A stretch of 64,000 nucleotides of DNA from Syntrophorhabdaceae bacterium (GCA_035541755.1 DATKMQ010000174.1:1-64000); one strand, 5' to 3'; counted from the first letter of the stretch, positions 8,875 through 17,916 are shown. The notes: generated from the sequence alone by a model not told the origin. Translations and numbers: made by a program.

Positions 8875-11800
8875 ATGAAGATACTCTATTGTTTTCCCGA
8901 AGCATCAAATCCCAACCATTACGCATATATCAACATTCGCTCTTCGCTGATTGAACAGGGCCATTCCACGGTGGATTTCGATTTTCTCGCCGCAACCGAA
9001 ACCCTGGGCCAGCAGGGCATGGTCAAGGAATTACGCGCCGTCATCGAACAAGAAAGACCGGACATCTTTCTTCACGGGATCGTGAGCGACGAGCTGCCCG
9101 TCTATTTTCTCGACGAGCTGCGCGACCGGGACGATATCCTAAGCATCGCATTTTTCTCGGACGACGACTGGAGAATTTACAATCATTCACTTCACTGGGT
9201 CGGCCATTACAACTTTGCAACCACGAACGATATCAATGCGCTGGAAATCTACCGCCGGTTCGGCTTTCATCATGTTTTTCATATGCAGTATGCCGCAAAT
9301 CCTCGGATATACTATCCGAGAAAGGTGCCAAAGATATATGACGTGACGTTCGTGGGACAGGCGTATCTCGGCAGGCCGCATATTGTCTATGAGCTCATGT
9401 CGCAGGGGATTGATGTGCGGGTGTGGGGTGCGGGCTGGGAGAAAATCCCCGAGCTCCAATCCGTAGCAGGCCCCTCCCTCCCCACGGACAAAATGATCGA
9501 AACATTCTGCGCCTCTAAGATTGTTCTCGGATTCGCCTGGTGCTCAGTTCCCACCGCAACCGGGCAACTCATGCCTCAGATAAAGGGGCGGACGTTCGAA
9601 TATCCGGCCTGTGAAGCGTTTCAGATTACTTATGAAGATGACCGTCTCAAGAACTACTTCAATTTGGGAACAGAAATAGCGACCTTCAGAGATGCAAACG
9701 ACCTTGCCACAAAAATAAGATACTACCTTGACCACGACCAAGAGCGTCAAGATATGGCCCATGCAGCATACAAACGAGTCCTCAAGGATCATACGTGGAA
9801 GCAGCGCTGGGACGCCTGCCTGCCCCTCATGGCCAAAGACAACCAGGACCTGCGGAGGGGCAAGACCTGGACCGTACCCGCGCAGTTGCAGCATGTGGAG
9901 AGCCCCGAGCGAAAGGACCCCCTCGTTTCCATAGTCTGTTACGTATATAACCGCGAGCGGTTCATTGCAGAGACCATCGAATCGGTGCTCAGTCAGACAT
10001 ACAGAAACATCGAATTTATCATACTCAACGATGGGTCCACGGACAATACGGAACGCATTATCAAAAGATATCTTTCCGATCCAAGAATCAAATATCACTA
10101 TCAGGAAAACATAGGAAAATCCCTGCTGAAATTTCATGAATTATTCAATCGTTCAGTCGGATTGTCTTCCGGCGCATATGTCTGCGCCATTGGAGCCGAC
10201 GATATATATCTGCCGGACAGAATAGAAAAACAAGTTCAAGAATTTCGGCGCCACCCGGAACTCGATATCAGCTTTTGTAACGCCCAGATCATCGACCATG
10301 CGGGCAATCCGACAGGGAACAATTTCCGTCATCCCAAAGCACTTACATTCAACAGATTCAATCTCCTCCGCCGTCTCTTCACCACGAATTTCATTGCTCA
10401 TCCGGCGGTTATGATCCGCCGACAGGCCCTCGACGAACACAATGGTTTTGAGACGGGCTATTGTTCCGATTTCCATTTCTGGCTCAAAACCGCGCAGCAT
10501 TTGAATTTCAAATACATGGATGAGGTGCTCTGGCGCTATAGGGTGCACGATGATGCGGGCACAGCAACGAAAAACAACGATCTCTGCGCCGACCAGACGT
10601 ATCAAGTCCTCGAGTTCTTCTATAACAAGTACTCTATCGAGGACTTTTACCCGGAAATCTCGGCCTGTTCCCAAAAATCAGAAGCCCTCTTCAGCGCCCA
10701 TCTTGATCTCGGCATTGATGCGCTTACCGCGCCCTTCGTCTATGCTCATCGTTTCGCCATACGGGAATTTCAAAAAGCCCTGTCAATACGGGAAGACTCC
10801 GTGGAGGCGCAAAATAACCTTGCCATAGCAATGGTGGTTGCAGGCGACAGACGTGAGGCCGCGGGCCTCTTCCGCGCCCTCGGTCATGGCGGTGACAATG
10901 GATCGGTACGGCACAACATAGATGTATTCGAGGCATCAAGCGCTGAGAACCCCCGCCTTCAAGACTACTGGATACTGGCGGAAGACACAAATAGTTCCGA
11001 GCTGAAACGCAATATCCTGCGCTTCGAACTGCGTGACGACCTCTTACCTGGATCAACCCTCACGATATCTGAGAGACCCGATGATACGGCCTCTATGCAC
11101 CGCCCGACCGTCAAAGGCCTCACATCCATCATCATAGCCACAACCGACCACGCAGACCCTCTCGAAGTTTGTCTTGATGCCCTTGAAAAGCATACCCGCG
11201 AGTCGCACGAGATTATCATAGTAGGAAACACGCCGTTCATAGAGTCGATTCGCAGTATGGAAAGACCAGACGACCCGGTGAAAAATCTTATTCTCCTCAG
11301 GAGCGAGAACCCCAATTACGTAGGCCTTATAAATCAGGGTATCGGCCGCTCAACAGGCGAGACAATAGTTGTCCTCAGAGCCGGAACCATTGTAACCGAT
11401 GGCTGGCTCACCGGTATGCTCCACTGCCTCCATCACACATCAAAGCCTGGTCTTGTCGGTCCCCTGACGAATTTTGGATCGCCGCCGCAGCTCGTGCCGC
11501 ATGCCTGCATGCAAGCTCAGGAGGATGCGTCCCGCTTCGCTTCGGAATTCAAGGGGCGTAACGAACACCGGCGCTCAAGGGTCGGAAATCTGTCCGGCTT
11601 CTGTCTCTCTTTCAGAAGGGACCTGATTTCTTCGATCGGCCTTCCCGACGATTCCTTAAGCGAGGGATCTTCCTGGGCCACAGACTACTGCCTGGCCGCC
11701 TCCGTTGCCGGATACACAAATATGTTAGCAGCCGACACCTACGTTCATCAAGAGACAAACCACGATACGGGAACAAGCAAAGCCGACCTCGGCAGGAAAT

Positions 11801-13887
11801 GGACAAAAGAGGCTATGCGACCGGACACGAACAAACGCCTCGGGGCGCTGAATGCAATAGAAGAAGCTCGCAAACTTTATGCAAGGGACAGGCTGAAAGA
11901 CGCGGTGGATGCACTCATGGAAGGGTTAAAACTCTCTTTTCAAGACAAGGATATCTATTTCTGCCTCGCCCGGATGCTGATCGATGCAGGATTGCACGGG
12001 GACGCCATTCAGGCTCTCGAATCCATGGCCAAAGAACATAAAGAAGACATCGAGTATCTCGAGCTATTTGGCTATGCCGCCGAAGCGATAGATCGCGACG
12101 AGGATGCGGAGGCGTGTGCGAGCAAAATGCTCTCAAAAGATGCAGCCTTAAGCCGGGCCATCAATCTTCAGGGCCTGATCGCGTACAAGAGAAGTCAAAA
12201 AAAGGACGCGGAAAACTTTTTCAGGCGAGCTGCGCAAGTCGACCCTGGCAACGGCGATCCATACAGGAACAGGGGGCTCTCCCAATGGTCCGAAGGCGAA
12301 AAGGAAGAAGGCTTATCCCTCATGGAAAAAGCATTCATTCTCGCGCCCGACAGCACGGACAACCGGAACTCCTACTATGCCGCCGTGTGCGATACGGGTT
12401 CCTATGGCAGGGCCGAGCCCGTTTTCATGGAAGCACAGGCGCTCTATCCTGAGAGCCGCGCAATCACGTTTCTTCTTATCGATTCCCTGGTCAAACAGGA
12501 GAAGTTCGGCGAGGCTATAGGCCAAATCGAGGCCGCCATCGTTCGTTTCGGCGCTGAGCAGGGACTCATTTCCGCCGGCCACGAAATCCGAAGGGTCTTA
12601 GGCCCTCTCGTCATCAACCCTGAGGACAAAGAGGCGCGAACCCTTTCCGTGTGCATGATCGCAAAGAATGAAGAAGACCACATGGCCCGATGCCTTGAAA
12701 GCCTGAAAGGCGTTGCCGGCGAAATCATTGTGGTCGACACCGGTTCCACAGATGAGACGAAACAGATCGCCCAAGTTTTCGGTGCACAGGTCTTCGATGT
12801 ACCCTGGACAAATGACTTCTCGGAAGCCCGCAACGTCTCCCTGTCTAAAGCAAAAGGACGGTGGATACTCGTGCATGATGCCGACGAAGTCATCTCAACC
12901 CAGGACTACAGCAAGCTTTTAGCCATCGTCGACCCGAAGGCGGAAAAGCCTGCGGCATACACGCTCATCACGAGGAACTATACGACAAACTCCTCGCTTC
13001 AGGGTTGGACGGCTAACAAAGGGGACTACCCCGACGAAGAAGCCGGCACCGGGTGGTTTCCGAGTCCAAAGGTAAGGCTCTTCACGAATGACCGCCGGGT
13101 TCGGTTTGAAAATCCCGTGCATGAGATCCTCGAACCTTCATTACAAAGGGCCGGCGTCAAGATAAAGCCCTGTGATATAGCCGTACATCACTACGGCAGG
13201 CTCAATGAAGAGAAGACCATGGCCAAGGCAGAGACCTACTATTTCCTCGGAAAAAAGAAACTCGACGCGACGGGCGGCGACCCGTCAGCCCTCAGGGAGC
13301 TCGCCATCCAGGCCGGGGAACTAGGAAGGCATGATGAGGCCTTAGAGCTCTGGAATCGCTACATTGCGTTTCAACCCGAGAGCCACGTGGCTCACTTCAA
13401 CATGTCCACATGCTATTTCGAAACGGGACGGTTCAAAGAGGCTCTCGATAGCGCCATTAAGGCGCTCACCCTTGACCCTCTGTCCAAGGAGTCCGTCCTC
13501 TGCTATGCCTCGGCGTCGCTTTGTGCAGGCTCCATTAAAGACGCAATCTCATCTTTAGAGAAACTTATGGAGAGGATTCCCGATTACCCCCCGGCCAAAG
13601 TGGTCCTTGCTGCAGCCTACTGTATGGGTGGTACACAAAGCGAGGGTCAAGACCATCTCAAGGAGATGAGGATGAGAGGATACGACTGTTCCACCGCTCT
13701 GTATTCCTTGTCGAAGAAGCTTATCTCGGCGGATAGGATGGAATCTGCCGTCAACCTGCTTGAGAACATGACTCAAGCGGGACAGTCACATCCGCGTACG
13801 GCGGAGCTTCTTAATACCTGCCGCTCTCTGGCCGACCTAACAGCGGCGGAGCATCATATGGCAGCGCAGACAAATGTGCGGGGTTGA
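8875..13887 (+). CDS. Giant multidomain glycosyltransferase (CgeB-like + three GT2-like modules + TPRs)
   Basis: A 1670-residue protein. Residues ~1-325 resemble CgeB-type glycosyltransferases (THDLH-like core HHVFHMQYAANPRIYYP, then DVTFVGQAYLGRPHIV). Three GT2-like modules follow: ~345-590 (LVSIVCYVYNRERFIAETIE, with IGADDIYLPDR as the acidic metal site), ~745-975 (TSIIIATTDHADPLEVCLDA, in which the usual DxD is replaced by RAGT, so it may be inactive) and ~1250-1450 (LSVCMIAKNEEDHMARCLES, with HDADEV). TPR-like helices lie at ~625-665, ~985-1215 and ~1470-1660. The start at 8875 is preferred to a TTG four codons upstream because GAGAGG sits before it and MKILYCFPEAS matches a Rossmann strand. 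The protein could build several linkages of a glycan on flagellin or another surface target; this is inference from context. Confidence 0.82.
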   Translation: MKILYCFPEASNPNHYAYINIRSSLIEQGHSTVDFDFLAATETLGQQGMVKELRAVIEQERPDIFLHGIVSDELPVYFLDELRDRDDILSIAFFSDDDWRIYNHSLHWVGHYNFATTNDINALEIYRRFGFHHVFHMQYAANPRIYYPRKVPKIYDVTFVGQAYLGRPHIVYELMSQGIDVRVWGAGWEKIPELQSVAGPSLPTDKMIETFCASKIVLGFAWCSVPTATGQLMPQIKGRTFEYPACEAFQITYEDDRLKNYFNLGTEIATFRDANDLATKIRYYLDHDQERQDMAHAAYKRVLKDHTWKQRWDACLPLMAKDNQDLRRGKTWTVPAQLQHVESPERKDPLVSIVCYVYNRERFIAETIESVLSQTYRNIEFIILNDGSTDNTERIIKRYLSDPRIKYHYQENIGKSLLKFHELFNRSVGLSSGAYVCAIGADDIYLPDRIEKQVQEFRRHPELDISFCNAQIIDHAGNPTGNNFRHPKALTFNRFNLLRRLFTTNFIAHPAVMIRRQALDEHNGFETGYCSDFHFWLKTAQHLNFKYMDEVLWRYRVHDDAGTATKNNDLCADQTYQVLEFFYNKYSIEDFYPEISACSQKSEALFSAHLDLGIDALTAPFVYAHRFAIREFQKALSIREDSVEAQNNLAIAMVVAGDRREAAGLFRALGHGGDNGSVRHNIDVFEASSAENPRLQDYWILAEDTNSSELKRNILRFELRDDLLPGSTLTISERPDDTASMHRPTVKGLTSIIIATTDHADPLEVCLDALEKHTRESHEIIIVGNTPFIESIRSMERPDDPVKNLILLRSENPNYVGLINQGIGRSTGETIVVLRAGTIVTDGWLTGMLHCLHHTSKPGLVGPLTNFGSPPQLVPHACMQAQEDASRFASEFKGRNEHRRSRVGNLSGFCLSFRRDLISSIGLPDDSLSEGSSWATDYCLAASVAGYTNMLAADTYVHQETNHDTGTSKADLGRKWTKEAMRPDTNKRLGALNAIEEARKLYARDRLKDAVDALMEGLKLSFQDKDIYFCLARMLIDAGLHGDAIQALESMAKEHKEDIEYLELFGYAAEAIDRDEDAEACASKMLSKDAALSRAINLQGLIAYKRSQKKDAENFFRRAAQVDPGNGDPYRNRGLSQWSEGEKEEGLSLMEKAFILAPDSTDNRNSYYAAVCDTGSYGRAEPVFMEAQALYPESRAITFLLIDSLVKQEKFGEAIGQIEAAIVRFGAEQGLISAGHEIRRVLGPLVINPEDKEARTLSVCMIAKNEEDHMARCLESLKGVAGEIIVVDTGSTDETKQIAQVFGAQVFDVPWTNDFSEARNVSLSKAKGRWILVHDADEVISTQDYSKLLAIVDPKAEKPAAYTLITRNYTTNSSLQGWTANKGDYPDEEAGTGWFPSPKVRLFTNDRRVRFENPVHEILEPSLQRAGVKIKPCDIAVHHYGRLNEEKTMAKAETYYFLGKKKLDATGGDPSALRELAIQAGELGRHDEALELWNRYIAFQPESHVAHFNMSTCYFETGRFKEALDSAIKALTLDPLSKESVLCYASASLCAGSIKDAISSLEKLMERIPDYPPAKVVLAAAYCMGGTQSEGQDHLKEMRMRGYDCSTALYSLSKKLISADRMESAVNLLENMTQAGQSHPRTAELLNTCRSLADLTAAEHHMAAQTNVRG

Positions 13888-13890
13888 GCT

Positions 13891-15516
13891 ATGGTGAATG
13901 TTGACAGGCCTCTCTGTAAAACCGAATCGGCGCCCGAAGGGCATTCGGCAGGTGCGAAAACCCGGGAAACTGCCGGTTGCGTGGACGAAGCCGAAGATCT
14001 CTTCAAGAAGTCCCTTGAGGCCGATCCTACGTCTGTCCCGCTCACACTCGATCTGGGGGATTTCTTCCTCAGACACGGGCGTCTCGATGAAGCCGAGCTC
14101 GTCTACCGTTACGCCCTTTCACTCGACCATAGGTCGTGCGCGGTATTGAATAATCTCGGAAATACTATGAAGCAGAAAGGCGATCACGCCGAAGCGGAAC
14201 GCTTCTACCGCGAGGCACTTACCGTGAATCCCCATCTTCTTGAAACACTCACTAACCTCGGTATCCTCTTTCTCAATCAAAAAAGGTTTGATGAGGCCGA
14301 GACATATTTGCGCCGCGCCACTGCGCTCAACCCTCGTTTCGGTTACGCCGCGCGTGAGTTGGGAAACCTTTCCATGGAGCAAGGTCGATACACTGAGGCT
14401 GAGGCCCTCTACCGATATGTCTTATCGGTTAACCCCGGGGACCATGACGCCGCCTTCAATCTCTCGTATGTTCTCCTTTTGCACGGCAAATATGAAGAGG
14501 GCTGGGACAGATATGAACTGCGTCTCAAAAGGGCCGATTTTCAATACCTTTGTGTTGACGGCAAGCGCCGGTTCGATCCCTCTTCAGCGAGCCAAACCGT
14601 GCTCGTCAGGGCTGAACAGGGGCTCGGCGATACCATACAATTCGTCAGGTTCTTATCCGAACTCAAGGGAAACGGCAGACGAATCATCTTCGAGTGCCAG
14701 CCACAGCTTGTGGACCTCTTAGGAAGCGTACAAGGGGTCGATACTATTGTCCCGAGAACGGTCGGGCTCAAAGCACCCGACATTGCCTTTGATGAGTACA
14801 TTCCGCTTCTCAGCCTGCCGGGCGTTTTCAAGATCACGGCCGAAACGATCCCGGCTCACGTGCCTTACGTCGCGGTCGATCAGGGCTTAATAGAGAAATG
14901 GAAAATGGCGCTCGGCTCTGAGGCGGGTCGTGAGAGGTTCAAAGTCGGCGTGGCCTGGGCGGGTAATCCCAAGAACACAGGCGACAAATTTCGCTCCCTC
15001 ACGCTCAAGAGCCTGACGCCTCTCTTCGGGGTAGATGGCGCCATCTTCTACAGCTTGCAGTATGGTATTGCCGTAGCGGAGATTGAAGCGCTTCCGACTT
15101 TTGCCAATTTGGTGGACTTTTCCCGGGACTTAAAAGCCTTCGCGGATACGGCCGCCTTTATTATGAACCTCGATCTTGTAATCACCGTGGACAGCGTCAT
15201 AGCCCATCTGGCTGGTGCGCTGGGTAAGCCGTGCTGGAATCTCATTCCTTATGTACCCGACTGGCGCTGGCTTATAGATCGGTCAGACAGCCCCTGGTAT
15301 CCTACCATGCGCCTCATCCGACAGAAGAGCCTTAATGACTGGGAAGAAACTTTGCAGGAAGTTACCTCTGAACTTGCTCATATCGTGCTTCGGAATAGAC
15401 CCGTTACATCTTTCGCCACATCTGAGAGACCAAACACCCCCAAAGAACAATCACCCCTTTTTCATACCCCGCAACACTCCCCTTCATTCTATCCAGACAT
15501 GCCCGTCCAGGCATAG
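13891..15516 (+). CDS. TPR protein with GT9-like C-terminal glycosyltransferase domain
   Basis: A 541-residue protein starting three bases after the giant glycosyltransferase stops. Residues ~30-205 hold about five TPRs (AVLNNLGNTMKQKGDHAEAER, LETLTNLGILFLNQKRFDEA). Residues ~225-500 resemble the heptosyltransferase-like (GT9/GT-B) domain often fused to TPRs in glycosylation islands: VRAEQGLGDTIQFVRFL, VGVAWAGNPKNTGDKFRSL and DLVITVDSVIAHLAGALGKP. The last ~50 residues are Ser/Pro/Thr-rich and low complexity. TPRs may dock onto the acceptor protein. It is the last gene of the plus-strand glycan island and converges on flaF with 50 bases between stops. Confidence 0.8.
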   Translation: MVNVDRPLCKTESAPEGHSAGAKTRETAGCVDEAEDLFKKSLEADPTSVPLTLDLGDFFLRHGRLDEAELVYRYALSLDHRSCAVLNNLGNTMKQKGDHAEAERFYREALTVNPHLLETLTNLGILFLNQKRFDEAETYLRRATALNPRFGYAARELGNLSMEQGRYTEAEALYRYVLSVNPGDHDAAFNLSYVLLLHGKYEEGWDRYELRLKRADFQYLCVDGKRRFDPSSASQTVLVRAEQGLGDTIQFVRFLSELKGNGRRIIFECQPQLVDLLGSVQGVDTIVPRTVGLKAPDIAFDEYIPLLSLPGVFKITAETIPAHVPYVAVDQGLIEKWKMALGSEAGRERFKVGVAWAGNPKNTGDKFRSLTLKSLTPLFGVDGAIFYSLQYGIAVAEIEALPTFANLVDFSRDLKAFADTAAFIMNLDLVITVDSVIAHLAGALGKPCWNLIPYVPDWRWLIDRSDSPWYPTMRLIRQKSLNDWEETLQEVTSELAHIVLRNRPVTSFATSERPNTPKEQSPLFHTPQHSPSFYPDMPVQA

Positions 15517-15566
15517 AATCCCTGATTTATTTCAGCTATTCCACTATTTGACTGGTTGCGCGATCT

Positions 15567-15944
15567 TTACGCCGGCGAGCCTCTGAGCCCGGCAGCAAGG
15601 TTGAGGTTTATGTTGATGACCGCGTTGAGCTTTTCGGGGGTGGGATCTTGCATGATCTCAACTATTCGTTTGTCAATAAAAATGCTCAGGCTCAAAATGT
15701 CGGCCTTGAGCTTAACCGGCAAAGGATTGTCCTCTTTGATCAGTTCACTCTGAAACACGGTCCACAGGCGCTGATTAAATGTGAGCGCAGCGTCAAGCCG
15801 TCTAAACCGATCCTTCTCGTTCCAGTGAAGTTGACAATCCTTGAGCAGGTGAGCCCCGTTCGTCAGGACCGACGCCTCAAGTTCCCTGCCTGAAGTTGTT
15901 GTGGTCTGTATCTTTCTATATGCATTGAGCCCTGGTCCTGGCAT
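15567..15944 (-). CDS. flaF: Flagellar biosynthesis regulator FlaF
   Basis: A 125-residue FlaF family protein. Recognised by LNAYRKIQTTTTSGRELEA at the N-terminus and the core FNQRLWTVFQSELIKEDNPL plus LSLSIFIDKRIVEIM. In Caulobacter and relatives FlaF is needed for flagellin synthesis or secretion and acts together with FlbT on flagellin expression. The start overlaps the end of flbT by 29 bases, so translation is coupled. It is the last gene of the flagellin operon. Finding it outside Alphaproteobacteria is notable. Confidence 0.9.
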   Translation of the reverse strand: MPGPGLNAYRKIQTTTTSGRELEASVLTNGAHLLKDCQLHWNEKDRFRRLDAALTFNQRLWTVFQSELIKEDNPLPVKLKADILSLSIFIDKRIVEIMQDPTPEKLNAVININLNLAAGLRGSPA

Positions 15945-16323
15945 GCTCCATTACCTCCTCTTCGTACTCGATGAGTTTTTTTGCCAGCTTGAGGGCTGTG
16001 TAGTATCTGCTATACAGGATGTGTTCGCTGATCTCCCCCAGTATGGCCGCTGTACTCGGCGCCGCCTGTACCACATCTTTTACGAGTGACCAGTAGAGAT
16101 TGTGTTTCTCCACAAGGTCCCTGTCATCGACGTACATAAGTTGAATCATGAAATAGATCCTTTTGCACGGCGTGACCGCGTCCCTCTCGCGGAGAATATC
16201 TTTATCTCGCAATACGGGAACGTTGTTCTCTATAATCAAGTCGGCTTTTGAGCCGCCGTTTGCCACTACTGCCCCCCCTATAATGGTCCGTTCCTGGGGC
16301 TTTAAGCTGATCTTTAGCGCCAT
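15916..16323 (-). CDS. flbT: Flagellin mRNA regulator FlbT
   Basis: A 135-residue FlbT family protein. The N-terminus MALKISLKPQERTIIGGAV and the central segment KRIYFMIQLMYVDDRD with the C-terminal helical stretch YYTALKLAKKLIEYEEEVM match the family over its usual length. In Caulobacter FlbT binds the 5' leader of flagellin mRNA and represses translation until the hook is complete; in some other Alphaproteobacteria it has a positive role. Here it sits two genes after flagellin, whose transcript has a strong hairpin next to the ribosome site (17790-17807), a plausible target. Confidence 0.92.
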   Translation of the reverse strand: MALKISLKPQERTIIGGAVVANGGSKADLIIENNVPVLRDKDILRERDAVTPCKRIYFMIQLMYVDDRDLVEKHNLYWSLVKDVVQAAPSTAAILGEISEHILYSRYYTALKLAKKLIEYEEEVMEHARTRAQCI

Positions 16324-16336
16324 AGCTTCTCTGTCC

Positions 16337-16549
16337 TCACTTCCTCAACTTGTATATGCCCTGTGTCTCGCCTATGGGAAAGAAAGGCGGAGAGTAAATT
16401 TTCGTCGCGTCCTGCGCCTTGTCTGTCTCTCCGAGGGACACGCTGTCTGCGCCATATGTCTGCGTCCCACTCGATTGCCGCTTTTTCACATCCCCGGTTA
16501 TGCTCATGACCGCGGACTTATCCAGGTTCCCAACCATTTCGATTACCAT
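16337..16549 (-). CDS. Unknown 70-residue protein between flagellin and flbT
   Basis: I do not recognise this gene. It would encode 70 residues, soluble, Ser/Thr/Gly/Lys-rich in the middle, with a distinctive C-terminal segment YSPPFFPIGETQGIYKLRK. No signal peptide or membrane segment is visible. A purine-rich GGGGTGGAAAG precedes the ATG; a second ATG lies four codons downstream. It lies 67 bases after flagellin and 13 bases before flbT on the same strand, so it is probably cotranscribed and may act with FlbT/FlaF. It could be a small flagellar regulator or filament-associated protein; this is only positional inference. Confidence 0.55.
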   Translation of the reverse strand: MVIEMVGNLDKSAVMSITGDVKKRQSSGTQTYGADSVSLGETDKAQDATKIYSPPFFPIGETQGIYKLRK

Positions 16550-16572
16550 CTTTCCACCCCCTTTGAGGCAAC

Positions 16573-16600
16573 CGGGGAAGGGGAACTATCCCCTCCCCCG
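16573..16600 (-). terminator. G/C-rich hairpin after flagellin stop (partial terminator or RNA-stabilising stem)
   Basis: On the minus strand a 12-bp stem (CGGGGGAGGGGA paired with TCCCCTTCCCCG, one G-U pair) closes on a TAGT loop, 17-44 bases after the flagellin stop. No U-run follows, so it is more likely a processing or 3'-protecting hairpin that makes flagellin mRNA more abundant than the downstream flbT-flaF part, or a leaky terminator. Confidence 0.6.
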
Positions 16601-16616
16601 TTATTCATTCTGCCTG

Positions 16617-17759
16617 CTACTGGAACAATTTCAAAACTGACTGGTTCGACTGGGATGCCAGACTCAATGCAGACGTACTCAGAGACTGCCTGGTCTGGAG
16701 GGCCAGCATGTTCGCGCCCTCTTCGTTTGTATCAGCGTTGACCAGAGAGTCAGCGCCCGTCTGGAGGGTGTTGGACACATCGGAAATCCACTGGTTACGA
16801 GCGTTCACGATGGCCAGGTTGCTGGACAGGCTCGAAGAGTTGACCCTCAAGCTTGTAAGGGCGTTGTTCATATTGTCGATATCCGCCTGAATCGTTGTCT
16901 CCGATGTCCAGGTTGCCGTTGCATTGAGACCAAGTCCCGAAGCCGAGGAGTCAAAACCCACGACTGACAGGGTATGGCTGTTGCCGAAACGAACCGTCAT
17001 GGTCTCGCTGTTCAACAGGTTCTTCCCGTTGTAGAACGCATCGGACTTCATGGTATTGAGCTGTGCCATCATCGTGTTATACTGGCTGACCTTAGATGCG
17101 AGCTCTACACCGCTTCCGATGGATGAAGCTGTTAAGTTGCTGGACAGTGCGGCCGCAAAACCGAGGTCAGTTGCCACCATGGTCATACCCGCCGTGGTCG
17201 GGTTGATGGTGATGGTGCTGTTCTGAACTGTAGCGGTCATCTTTGTCCTTGTCTCGGTCGTGAGGTTAATGGCCTGAGCAAGGGATATAGCTGCATCCGA
17301 TGTGGCGCCGCCAATGTAGAAGTTCGTGGCGCTTGCCGATGCAGCCGTGGTAACTGCCGTAAAGATTGAGTTGCCGATGGCGATGGTCTGACCGCTCGTC
17401 ATACCGGTAAGGTTGTTGATCGTCAGTGTCTGGTTGTATGCCGCAGAACCAAGTTTACTCATGGCGTCCTGGGCAACACCGATGGCGGAGTTGATCATCG
17501 TGGTGATGCTTGTAATTGCGTTATCGGCAGCCTTAATGGTCTGGATCGACTGGGATATGGCGTCTTTGTAATTGAGGAGGTCTGACGAGCGGCTCGTCAG
17601 CGACTGGGCTGTAAAATAGCTCACCGCGTTGTCGAGAGCTGAGTTCACTTTCTTGCCATTTGCCAATCTTTCCTGCGTTCTACCCATCAGGGTAACTGTT
17701 GACTGGAGGGCCAGAAGGTTCGCCCTCATGCTTGATGTTAAGGTAATATCTGATGACAT
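16617..17759 (-). CDS. fliC: Flagellin (alphaproteobacterial-type)
   Basis: The filament subunit, 380 residues. The N-terminal D0/D1 region (MSSDITLTSSMRANLLALQ, RTQERLANGKKVNSALDN, FFTAQSLTSR-like FTAQSLTSRSSDL, TIKAADNAITSI) and the C-terminal region (ADTNEEGANMLALQTRQSLS, ending SVLKLFQ) are complete. They look like flagellins of Rhodospirillales-type Alphaproteobacteria rather than the E. coli type. The central ~150 residues are Ser/Thr-rich (TTAASASATNFYIGG, TTAGMTMVATDLG) and would offer O-glycosylation sites. AAAGGAGAGATACC precedes the ATG, giving a strong ribosome site. A near-consensus sigma-28 promoter lies about 130 bases upstream. The operon continues with an unknown gene, flbT and flaF. 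Glycosylation is inferred from the flanking glycosyltransferases. Confidence 0.95.
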   Translation of the reverse strand: MSSDITLTSSMRANLLALQSTVTLMGRTQERLANGKKVNSALDNAVSYFTAQSLTSRSSDLLNYKDAISQSIQTIKAADNAITSITTMINSAIGVAQDAMSKLGSAAYNQTLTINNLTGMTSGQTIAIGNSIFTAVTTAASASATNFYIGGATSDAAISLAQAINLTTETRTKMTATVQNSTITINPTTAGMTMVATDLGFAAALSSNLTASSIGSGVELASKVSQYNTMMAQLNTMKSDAFYNGKNLLNSETMTVRFGNSHTLSVVGFDSSASGLGLNATATWTSETTIQADIDNMNNALTSLRVNSSSLSSNLAIVNARNQWISDVSNTLQTGADSLVNADTNEEGANMLALQTRQSLSTSALSLASQSNQSVLKLFQ

Positions 17760-17789
17760 GGTATCTCTCCTTTTCTAGGGATTTTTTCT

Positions 17790-17807
17790 CCCGGCGATCT
17801 CGCCGGG
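17790..17807 (-). promoter_or_regulatory. Flagellin mRNA 5' leader hairpin
   Basis: CCCGGCG and CGCCGGG form a perfect 7-bp G/C stem with an AGAT loop, ending about 30 bases before the flagellin ATG and about 16 bases before its Shine-Dalgarno. It lies within the leader predicted from the sigma-28 promoter. Caulobacter FlbT binds flagellin leader RNA, so this is a candidate FlbT target; the link is inference. Confidence 0.6.
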
Positions 17808-17889
17808 GGTACTACAATACGCGCTCGCCCACTCTAACGGTTGTTGCTTCACCTCCTTCGTGAGCATCAATTTTATCTTCATGAAGGTA

Positions 17890-17916
17890 TTATCGATCAA
17901 TGGGCCGAAAACTTAA
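17890..17916 (-). promoter_or_regulatory. Sigma-28 (FliA) promoter of flagellin
   Basis: On the minus strand TTAAGTTT, 11 bases, ATCGATAA: 7 of 8 and 6 of 8 matches to the TAAAGTTT-N11-GCCGATAA consensus. The predicted start is near 17883, giving a leader of about 124 bases before the flagellin ATG. The cognate sigma factor is encoded at 38328-39068. Confidence 0.75.
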
